From JAJDTT01 sp022827025 (lineage in GTDB: Bacteria; Acidobacteriota; UBA6911; RPQK01; JAJDTT01), in the NCBI GenBank assembly GCA_965203535.1, contig OZ241897.1, positions 434,001-498,000 on the forward strand: 64,000 bases of DNA. Reading direction: 5' to 3'. The position numbers were made by a program, and so were the translations under genes. The notes below the pieces were generated by a model. That model did not search any database, was not told the origin of the DNA, and saw only the letters and a program-made list of their open reading frames with translations. Positions 25,930-32,710 of the stretch are shown here, piece after piece. How positions within the stretch are numbered: the first letter of the stretch is position 1; every line of letters starts with the position of its first letter.

Positions 25930-27477
25930 TCAGGCCGAGGCGGTGCGCGGCGCCTCCCGCTCCAACCGGCCGGCCTCGTACAGAGCCTTGTTGACGGCGT
26001 TCAGATAGGCCCGCGCGCTGGCATCGATGACATCGACGCTGGCGGCCTTCCCCGTATATCCGATCCCGCCGAACCTGGTGCGAACAAAGACTTCACCCAG
26101 GGCGTCCTTGCCCCGGCTCACGGCGCTGACGTTGTAATCCAGCAGCCGCCCGGTGATCCCCGTAATCCGGTCGATGGCCTTGTAGATGGCATCGATGGGG
26201 CCGTCGCCGTGGGCGGTGGCGACGAATTCGTCGTCGCCCTGCTGGAGCTGGATCACAGCCGATGCCAGTTGCTGGTTGCCGCCCTGCGCATGAACGTACT
26301 TGAGCTTGTAGGTGTCCGGAATCGTCTTGATCCCGTCCTGGATGATGGTGATCAGATCTTCGTCGAAGATTTCCTTCTTCTGATCCGCCAACTTGGTAAA
26401 GAAGAAATACGCTCGATGCAATTCGTCCGGCGAGAGTTCGTAACCCAGGTCCTGGTACTTTCTCAGGAGGGCGTGACGTCCGCTGTGCTTTCCCAGCACC
26501 AGCGAACTGCTCTTGAGGCCCACCGACTGGGGAGTCATGATCTCGTAGGTCTGGGCATTCTTGAGCATCCCGTCCTGGTGGATCCCCGCCTCGTGGGCGA
26601 AGGCATTCTTGCCCACGATGGCCTTGTTGGCCTGGACGAAGCTTCCGGTCAAGTTCACCACCATGCGGCTCGCCGCGTAGAGCTCCTCCGAGACGATGTC
26701 GGTGTAGAAGGGCAGGATACTGCCCCGGGTCCGCAGCATCATGACGATCTCTTCCAGCGAGGCGTTCCCCGCCCGTTCGCCGATGCCGTTGATGGTGCAT
26801 TCCACCTGGCGGCAACCGCGCTCCAACGCGGTCAGCGTATTGGCGACGGCCAGCCCCAGATCGTTGTGGCAGTGGGTGCTGAAAATCGCGTGCTCGTGGT
26901 GGGAGAGGCGGGAGCGGAGCATCTGGATCAGAGCCCCGTACTCGCCGGGAACGGAATAGCCCACCGTGTCGGGGATGTTGACCGTCGTGGCGCCCGCCTC
27001 GAGGACGGCGTCGAACACCTCCACCAGGTAGTCGATGTCGCTCCTGGTGGCGTCCTCGGCGGAGAACTCGACGTCCTCGCAAAGGTTCCGGGCAATCTTG
27101 ACGGCCTCCACCGAGGCCTCCAGCACTTCGGACCGGGATCTTCTGAGCTTGTGTTTCAGGTGGATGTCCGAAGTGGCGATGAAGGTGTGAACCCGGGGCC
27201 TGTACGCTTCCCGCAGGGCCTCCCAGGCCCGCTCGATGTCCATTCGATTGGCCCGGCACAGACCGGCAATGGTGGGCTCCCTCACCTCTGCGGCAATGGC
27301 TTGCACCGCCTCGAAATCTCCCTGGGAAGCGATGGGGAACCCGGCCTCGATGATGTCCACGTTCAGCCGTTCCAACTGACGAGCCATCTTCAGCTTCTCC
27401 TGAAGGTTCATGGAGCATCCGGGAGACTGCTCGCCGTCACGCAACGTGGTGTCGAATATGTAGATTTTTTCCGACAT
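25930..27477 (-). CDS. leuA: 2-isopropylmalate synthase
   Basis: A 515-residue LeuA. It condenses 2-oxoisovalerate and acetyl-CoA, the first committed leucine step. FDTTLRDGEQSPG near the N-terminus supplies metal and substrate residues, HCHNDLGLA holds the metal histidines, and NGIGERAGNASLEEIVM is a diagnostic loop. The C-terminal ~130 residues form the regulatory leucine-binding LeuA dimer domain, so feedback inhibition by leucine is expected. It is the first gene of leuACD; I found no leucine leader peptide or T-box in the 99 bp upstream. Confidence 0.97.
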   Translation of the reverse strand: MSEKIYIFDTTLRDGEQSPGCSMNLQEKLKMARQLERLNVDIIEAGFPIASQGDFEAVQAIAAEVREPTIAGLCRANRMDIERAWEALREAYRPRVHTFIATSDIHLKHKLRRSRSEVLEASVEAVKIARNLCEDVEFSAEDATRSDIDYLVEVFDAVLEAGATTVNIPDTVGYSVPGEYGALIQMLRSRLSHHEHAIFSTHCHNDLGLAVANTLTALERGCRQVECTINGIGERAGNASLEEIVMMLRTRGSILPFYTDIVSEELYAASRMVVNLTGSFVQANKAIVGKNAFAHEAGIHQDGMLKNAQTYEIMTPQSVGLKSSSLVLGKHSGRHALLRKYQDLGYELSPDELHRAYFFFTKLADQKKEIFDEDLITIIQDGIKTIPDTYKLKYVHAQGGNQQLASAVIQLQQGDDEFVATAHGDGPIDAIYKAIDRITGITGRLLDYNVSAVSRGKDALGEVFVRTRFGGIGYTGKAASVDVIDASARAYLNAVNKALYEAGRLEREAPRTASA

Positions 27478-27576
27478 GGGCCCCTCCCCAGAGTTGGACT
27501 CAACCGAAAAATAGCCTTAAACAGTAGCAGGATTGATCCTTTCAGGTCAATTTCGGGTCCACTGCCGAGAGTGTCT

Positions 27577-28692
27577 TCAGATGACCCGCTGCACGAACCA
27601 GAATCCTCCCAGACCCAGCATCAGGGCGGAGGCCAGATTGATGGCGACGGAGTGCCAGCGCCGCCGGCTCAGGTAGAGGACCGCGGGAAAAAGGAGGAGA
27701 AGTATCGCCAGTTGTCCCACCTCGACGCCCAGATTGAAGGAGAGAAGGGAGACGGCCAGGCCCGACTTGGGAAGCTGCATCTCCCGCAGCACGTTGGAAA
27801 ACCCGAATCCGTGAATCAGCCCGAAGAAGAAGGTGATGACCCAGCGGTACCGCACCTCTCTCACGAACATGTTCTCCAGCGCCACATAGCAGATGCTCAG
27901 CGCAATGGCCGCCTCCACGAACCGGGTGGGCAGGATGACCAGGTCCAGAGTGGCCAGGACCAGCGTCAGGCTGTGGGCCACCGTGAAGGAGGAGACGATG
28001 CCGACCAGCGACTTCAGGGCCCCGCCCAGGATGATCAGGCCCAACAGAAAGGCCAGATGATCGTAGCCGGTGAGGATGTGCTCCACGCCCAGCACCAGGA
28101 AACGGCCCGCGCGGCGGGCGAGACCGGACCAACCCGTCAACACCTCGATCCTCTCCACCGGGCGGTTCACGTCCAGAACGTATTGCGTCAACGCTCCGTC
28201 CATGTCGACTTGACAAAAGGTCCGGTGACGGTCGTCGGTGAGTTCGTGAAAGGTGGATTCCAACTGGAGTTCGCCCGGCGGCTGATGAAACAGGTGGTTC
28301 AGGGACAACTCCAGCTCCCCGGAGTCCAGGATCCGGAATCCCTCGACGCGGGTCTCCGAAGTGCGGTCTCCGCTCCGAATCAGGAAGTGCTCCACGAGTC
28401 GAGACTGGATGTCTTCCGTCCGGGCCGAGACTTCCTGATATTCGAGGACACCGTCGCTATTGGCGTCCAACTCGGGAAGAAAGTTCAGGTCCAGGATGGA
28501 GATGCGAATCGTGGACCGCACTTGCGGCGGCTCCACCCGAATCGTCCAGTAACCGATCGAATCCTGGTGGGCGTGAAGCTGAGATGCGGAAAAGAGCAGC
28601 AAGGCAAGGCAGCCCCACCGCCTCGATCCCGTGAGCATCGCACTGAGCCGCAGCGAAATCCGCCGGTGCGGCCCCGGCCCGGCAGTCGTCAT
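27577..28692 (-). CDS. HupE/UreJ family membrane protein with exported N-terminal domain
   Basis: A 371-residue protein. After a signal-like hydrophobic segment (CLALLLFSASQLHAH), residues ~45-190 form an exported beta-rich domain with an EF-hand-like loop DANSDGVLEYQE. The C-terminal ~170 residues contain five to six membrane segments with the HupE/UreJ motifs GYDHLAFLLGLI, FTVAHSLTL, and FGLIHGFGFS. Related proteins carry nickel or cobalt into cells, with the histidines in these motifs as likely ligands, but hydrogenase or urease genes are not nearby. Its ATG overlaps the stop codon of the upstream DsbA-like gene as ATGA, so the two are coupled. Metal transport is the best guess; specificity is unknown. 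Confidence 0.75.
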   Translation of the reverse strand: MTTAGPGPHRRISLRLSAMLTGSRRWGCLALLLFSASQLHAHQDSIGYWTIRVEPPQVRSTIRISILDLNFLPELDANSDGVLEYQEVSARTEDIQSRLVEHFLIRSGDRTSETRVEGFRILDSGELELSLNHLFHQPPGELQLESTFHELTDDRHRTFCQVDMDGALTQYVLDVNRPVERIEVLTGWSGLARRAGRFLVLGVEHILTGYDHLAFLLGLIILGGALKSLVGIVSSFTVAHSLTLVLATLDLVILPTRFVEAAIALSICYVALENMFVREVRYRWVITFFFGLIHGFGFSNVLREMQLPKSGLAVSLLSFNLGVEVGQLAILLLLFPAVLYLSRRRWHSVAINLASALMLGLGGFWFVQRVI

Positions 28693-29777
28693 CTGGCGTG
28701 GCGGCTCCCCGCCCTCTGCAACTCCTCCTCAATCACCTTCTTCATCCCTTCGTAGGGTTTGGACCCTTTCAGGGTACGGCCATTGATGAAGACCGCCGGC
28801 GTCCCGGAAACTCCGGCCACCATGCCGTCCTCCAGATCCTGCTGGACGGTCGCCGCATACTTGCCTGACTCCAGGCACTGGCTGAATGCCTCCAGGTCCA
28901 GGTTCAGTTTCCTGGCCCGGTCCGTCAGGTCCTTGGGCCCCAACTTCTTGATGTCTCCGAAAAGGGCGTCGTGCATCTCCCAGAAACGGCCCTGATCGAA
29001 GGCGCAAAGGGAAGCCTCCGCCGCCTTCTGGGCGTGGGGATGGATGCTCCTCAACGGAAACTGCCGGAAGACCACCCGGACCCGGTCAGGATATTCACCG
29101 GCAATCTTTTTCACGACGGGGGCGAGACGCGCGCAGTAGGGGCACTGGAAGTCGGAAAACTCCACCAGGGTGACCGGTGCATCCACCGGTCCCAGAGACG
29201 GACTGCTCAGGGTCCGGATCTCCACCCGGTTCGGCTCCAGGAACAACTCGACCCGACTCGCTGCCTTGAGACGATCCACATAGGCTTGATAGCGCTTCTG
29301 GTACTGCTGCCGGCTCAGGTATCTCCGAATCTCTCCGGACATCTCCTCCAGTGACTTCTTCAGCTTCTTCCGGTTGCTCTGGTAGAAACTGGCCACCTCC
29401 TGATCGGTCGGCTTCTTCAGGCCGGCGCCGACCTCCAGCCGCAGCAGTTCCTGGACCGGGAGCGATCGCCGCTCCGCCTCCTGCTCCACCAGTTTCAGGC
29501 CCACCAGCCGATCCAGATTCGACTCGACCGCTCCGTGGACCTTCTCCTTGTGCTTCGCCTCGTACTGGAGACGGGTCAGGCGAAGATTCTTCAACTCCGG
29601 AGCCGCCGCCTGGCGGACTTCGTCCTCCAGGACCTCCACGCCATTGACCCGGGCCAGCACGCGGCCCTTGGCCGGCTGGGCCAACATCGATGCCGCCATG
29701 CAACCGACCGACACCGTGACAGCCAGATTCAGAAGGACCCCACCCCGACAGGTCATCCAGTGTGATGCGTTCTTCAT
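28689..29777 (-). CDS. Exported SurA-like/DsbA-like thiol oxidoreductase
   Basis: A 362-residue protein. A signal peptide or membrane anchor covers residues ~12-34. Residues ~38-185 are helical, with VLARVNGVEVLEDEV, the typical SurA/parvulin-chaperone opening, and a lysine-rich helix region. Residues ~190-355 are a DsbA/DsbG-type thioredoxin fold: VTLVEFSDFQCPYCARLAP with the CPYC redox pair, VVFRQFPL, and VSGTPAVFINGR with the conserved cis-proline. This fused chaperone plus thioredoxin architecture is common in Acidobacteriota and relatives. It probably folds or oxidises periplasmic cysteine proteins. It is translationally coupled to the HupE/UreJ-like gene, so it may help that protein or its metal site. 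Confidence 0.85.
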   Translation of the reverse strand: MKNASHWMTCRGGVLLNLAVTVSVGCMAASMLAQPAKGRVLARVNGVEVLEDEVRQAAAPELKNLRLTRLQYEAKHKEKVHGAVESNLDRLVGLKLVEQEAERRSLPVQELLRLEVGAGLKKPTDQEVASFYQSNRKKLKKSLEEMSGEIRRYLSRQQYQKRYQAYVDRLKAASRVELFLEPNRVEIRTLSSPSLGPVDAPVTLVEFSDFQCPYCARLAPVVKKIAGEYPDRVRVVFRQFPLRSIHPHAQKAAEASLCAFDQGRFWEMHDALFGDIKKLGPKDLTDRARKLNLDLEAFSQCLESGKYAATVQQDLEDGMVAGVSGTPAVFINGRTLKGSKPYEGMKKVIEEELQRAGSRHAR

Positions 29778-29918
29778 GACGACTCCCGGCCCTGAATGAG
29801 TTCCGGCTCAGTCTACTACGACAGGAAGACGAGAAGGGAGTAATGAGACGTTCCTTGGCAGGACCGACGTGAGCAGCCTTCCTGATCGGGAAGCGAGAAG
29901 TGTGGTGCTGTTGCGATT

Positions 29919-29966
29919 TTGACGTTACGCGCGGATGCGTGATAGGATGTGCGTATAAATGTTTAT
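29919..29966 (+). promoter_or_regulatory. Promoter and operator-like palindrome for the ribbon-helix-helix gene
   Basis: TTGACG (29919-29924) and TAGGAT (29943-29948) are spaced 18 bp apart and are a plausible sigma-70-type promoter. Directly downstream, ATAAATGTTTAT (29955-29966) is an inverted repeat (ATAAA-TG-TTTAT). Such a site between promoter and gene would suit autoregulation by the ribbon-helix-helix protein that starts at 29991. Predicted from sequence alone. Confidence 0.4.
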
Positions 29967-29990
29967 GTGCTTATGCGTAGAACTTGACCC

Positions 29991-30227
29991 ATGATCAGAT
30001 GGAGTCTTTCCATCCCGGAAGAAACCGACCGGGCACTCCGCATGTACCTTGCCCGCAATGGGGGCAGGAAAGGGGACCTATCCCGTTTTGTCGATGAAGC
30101 CGTGCGACGCCGGATTCTCGACCTGACCGTTGCCCAGGTCAAGGAACGCAATGCGGATTACAACCAACGAGAAATCCTCGAATTGATCGACGAAGAGTTG
30201 AACGCCGCGCGTGCGGGTCATTCATAG
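29991..30227 (+). CDS. Orphan ribbon-helix-helix (CopG-like) DNA-binding protein
   Basis: A 78-residue protein. WSLSIPEETDRALRMYLARNG fits the beta strand plus first helix of a ribbon-helix-helix domain, and GDLSRFVDEAVRRRILD fits the second helix. Such proteins are usually antitoxins or small repressors that bind DNA as dimers. The C-terminal acidic helix (NQREILELIDEEL) could wrap a toxin. No toxin gene follows: the next gene is on the other strand and its stop codon overlaps this one tail to tail (30222-30227). It may be a stand-alone repressor, or an antitoxin whose toxin has been lost. Confidence 0.7.
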   Translation: MIRWSLSIPEETDRALRMYLARNGGRKGDLSRFVDEAVRRRILDLTVAQVKERNADYNQREILELIDEELNAARAGHS

Positions 30228-31457
30228 CCGTGTGACCCGGACCCGGAGGAAGAGGCAATAGAGGGCAACGCCTCCCATTAGTGCGCTTCCCACCAGCAGG
30301 GCAAAGGGCGCGGAAATGCGGGAGGCCAGGAATCCGGCCACCAGGTTGCCCAGAGGCATGCCCCCCCTCATGGCCAGATTGAAGATGCTCACGACCCGTC
30401 CGCGCATCTCTTCGGTGGTGCCTTCCTGGACCAGCGACATGACGGAGGCAAACAGCACCATCAGGCAGACCCGGCACAGGAAGAGGAGCAACAGCCCGAT
30501 GTAGAGGTTCGTGGAGACGGCGAACAGGGCCAGCAGCAGGGCCAGGACGACCTGGACCTGGATGCTGAACCGGCCGCGGTGGCTCATCCATCCCAGGTTG
30601 GCCGAGATCAGGGCCCCCACCACCGCTCCGACCCCCGAACAGGTCATCATCCCGGCGTATCCCTCGGGACCCAGGCCGTAGATGTCCCGGGCATAGACCG
30701 GCAGGAGCATCGTCATGGGAAGGGCGCTGAAGGTCAGGACGAATCCCAGAAGGCTCAGTTGCCAGAGTGGCTTGCGAGCGCGGACGAAACGGAGGCCGTT
30801 CCGGATCCCCTCCCAGACCGTTTCCTTTCGGGCAACAGGAAGCCAACTGCTCTTGACCAGGTAGAGGCTGCAGATCACCGCCACGAAGGACAAGCTGTTG
30901 AGGCCGAAGCAGGCGACGGCGCCGTAGGAGGTCATGATCAACCCGGCCAGGACGGGTCCGATCACCAGAGCGAGATTGAATTGGATCGAATTCAACGCAA
31001 CCGCGTTGGCCATGTCCCGGCGCTTCACCAGGCCGGGCATCAGAGCCGCAAAGGCCGGAGCTCCGAAAGCCTGGGCCGTCCCCACCACCGTCACCAGGAC
31101 CAGGAAATGCCACAACTGGACCACACCGGCGAAGACCAGAAGCGTCAGGATGAACGCGGAGGCCATCTGCGTGTACGTGGAAAAGAGCAGGAGCTTTCTC
31201 CGATCCACCCGATCCGCGGCGGCTCCTCCCAGCAGGGACAGCAAGACGACGGGCATCTGGGCCAAGAAGCCGATCAGACCCAGATAGAAGGGGGAGTTGG
31301 TCAGGGTCAGGACCAGCCAGGACTGGGCCGTCGTCTGCATCCAGGTCCCGACGGCGGAGGTGCAGGCCCCGGTCCACATCAACCGGTAGTCGCGGTACCG
31401 GAAGGCCTGGAAGGTCCTCAGGAAAACGCCCGGCCGGGAGGCATCCGAGTCTGGCAT
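30222..31457 (-). CDS. MFS transporter (EntS-like, MFS_3 type)
   Basis: A 411-residue membrane protein with about 12 hydrophobic segments. RYRDYRLMWTGACTSAVGTWMQTTAQSWLVL is the usual start of the EntS/enterobactin-exporter type MFS group. GGAAADRVDRRKLLL is the conserved cytoplasmic loop after helix 2. A related GMMTCSGVGAVVGALISANLG region sits in the second half. Most members export small molecules such as siderophores or drugs; no siderophore genes are near. The ATG at 31457 is chosen over a GTG at 31475. It overlaps the RHH gene end by 6 bp. Confidence 0.88.
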   Translation of the reverse strand: MPDSDASRPGVFLRTFQAFRYRDYRLMWTGACTSAVGTWMQTTAQSWLVLTLTNSPFYLGLIGFLAQMPVVLLSLLGGAAADRVDRRKLLLFSTYTQMASAFILTLLVFAGVVQLWHFLVLVTVVGTAQAFGAPAFAALMPGLVKRRDMANAVALNSIQFNLALVIGPVLAGLIMTSYGAVACFGLNSLSFVAVICSLYLVKSSWLPVARKETVWEGIRNGLRFVRARKPLWQLSLLGFVLTFSALPMTMLLPVYARDIYGLGPEGYAGMMTCSGVGAVVGALISANLGWMSHRGRFSIQVQVVLALLLALFAVSTNLYIGLLLLFLCRVCLMVLFASVMSLVQEGTTEEMRGRVVSIFNLAMRGGMPLGNLVAGFLASRISAPFALLVGSALMGGVALYCLFLRVRVTRL

Positions 31458-31524
31458 AGCGCCGGTATTATGCACGGGAAGACTGTCCCCTGCCTCCGGC
31501 GATGGCAGTAGCGAGCGCGGTAAG

Positions 31525-32625
31525 TTACGGCGTAAAGAGAAACTCCACCACGTCCCCGTCCTGGATCTCGTATTCCCTGCCCTCGGTACGGATCCGTCCC
31601 TTTTGGTGCATCTCCTTCCAGCTCCCGGTCCGCCACAGCTCCGAACCCGAAGCCACCTGGGCGCGGATGAATCCCCGTTCCATGTCGGTGTGGACCCTTC
31701 CGGCCGCCCGGACGGCCGGCGTGCCCCGGGGAATCTCCCAGGCCCGGAGCTTGTTCCGGGCGATGGTGTAGAAGGTGACCAGATCCAGAAGTCGAAACCC
31801 TCGCCTGATCAGGCGCTCCGGACCCGGGGCCGGCAAGTCAAGTTCGTTCAGGAACTCCTCCCTGTCCTCGGGTTCCAACTGCTGAAGTTCATGATCCAGG
31901 GATGCCGAGAGCACCAGAACCGAGGCAGGGCCGGACCGGGCCACCTCCTGCTCGAGCGTCCGGACGCAGGGGTGGTCCTCGCCGAGCGGATAGTCCTCCT
32001 CGGCGACGTTTGCCACGTAGACGACGGGCTTGCCCGTCAACAGGCCCAGCCCTTTGAGGCGCCGTTGTGCCGGAGGGTCCAGGTCCAGCGACCTGAGGGG
32101 AACCCCCTTTTCCAAGCATTGCTGGAAAAGAAGAAACTCCTCCTTCTCCCGGGCGTATGTCCGGGGATCGGTCTTCCAGGTGTTCTGCTGCTTGGAGATG
32201 ATCCGGCCGAGGACCTCCAGATCGGCCAACATCAGCTCCGTCTCCACCACCGACGCGTCCCGGGCGGGGTCCACCCGATCCAGGACGTGGACGATATCGG
32301 GGTCCGGGAAGCAGCGGACCAGGTGGATGAGGGCGTCGACCTGCCGGACATGTCCGAGGAACTGGTTGCCGAGGCCCTCTCCCCGGCTGGCTCCCCGGAC
32401 CAGACCGGCAATGTCGATGAACTGAACGAAGCAGGGAGTGCACTCGCCGGGCTCCAGCAACCGCTCCAGTTCCCGAAGCCGGGAGTCCGGGACCGGCACC
32501 TGGCCCACGTTCTGGTCGATGGTGGCAAAGGGGTAGTTGGATACCCCCGCCGCCCCCGAGGTCAACGCATTGAAGAGGGTTGATTTGCCCACGTTGGGCA
32601 GACCGACGATCCCGAGGGAGAGCAT
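31525..32625 (-). CDS. ychF: Redox-regulated ATPase/GTPase YchF (Obg-related)
   Basis: A 366-residue P-loop protein of standard YchF length. LGIVGLPNVGKSTLFNALT is the G1 loop, IDIAGLVRGASRGEGLGNQFL the G3 region, and VYVANVAEED the G4-like site; YchF lacks a normal NKxD and prefers ATP. RLIRRGFRLLDLVTFYTIARNK begins the C-terminal TGS-like domain, and GREYEIQDGDVVEFLF ends it. It binds ribosomes and is linked to stress responses. The start at 32625 is supported by the motif order; an upstream in-frame extension to 32982 has no homology-like features. Confidence 0.96.
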   Translation of the reverse strand: MLSLGIVGLPNVGKSTLFNALTSGAAGVSNYPFATIDQNVGQVPVPDSRLRELERLLEPGECTPCFVQFIDIAGLVRGASRGEGLGNQFLGHVRQVDALIHLVRCFPDPDIVHVLDRVDPARDASVVETELMLADLEVLGRIISKQQNTWKTDPRTYAREKEEFLLFQQCLEKGVPLRSLDLDPPAQRRLKGLGLLTGKPVVYVANVAEEDYPLGEDHPCVRTLEQEVARSGPASVLVLSASLDHELQQLEPEDREEFLNELDLPAPGPERLIRRGFRLLDLVTFYTIARNKLRAWEIPRGTPAVRAAGRVHTDMERGFIRAQVASGSELWRTGSWKEMHQKGRIRTEGREYEIQDGDVVEFLFTP

Positions 32626-32662
32626 GGTTCCATTGTAACCACCGAGGGGAGAAAGAAGGACC

Positions 32663-32690
32663 GTCGGGGCGACCCTCGTGGTCACCCTCC
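32663..32690. repeat. Dispersed palindromic repeat, GGCGACC type (partial copy)
   Basis: GTCGGGGCGACCCTCGTGGTCACCCTCC between the ychF and deacetylase genes (gap 32626-32710) is a degenerate copy of the element at 18941-19080 and 44948-44980. It lies in the only intergenic space between two minus-strand genes and may also act as a terminator for the upstream deacetylase gene. Confidence 0.5.
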
Positions 32691-32710
32691 GGCGCCGGTC
32701 GTTCCCGCAC

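Noticed and set aside
27478..27576. Leucine leader peptide or T-box upstream of leuA
   Set aside because: The 99 bp contain no run of Leu codons and no T-box motif.
25891..28755. 954-codon plus-strand frame across leuA and the HupE/UreJ-like gene
   Set aside because: Opposite strand of clearly identified genes; a GC-rich by-product.
29778..29990. A degraded toxin gene partner for the RHH protein
   Set aside because: No PIN-, RelE- or other toxin-like translation was seen in either direction near the gene.
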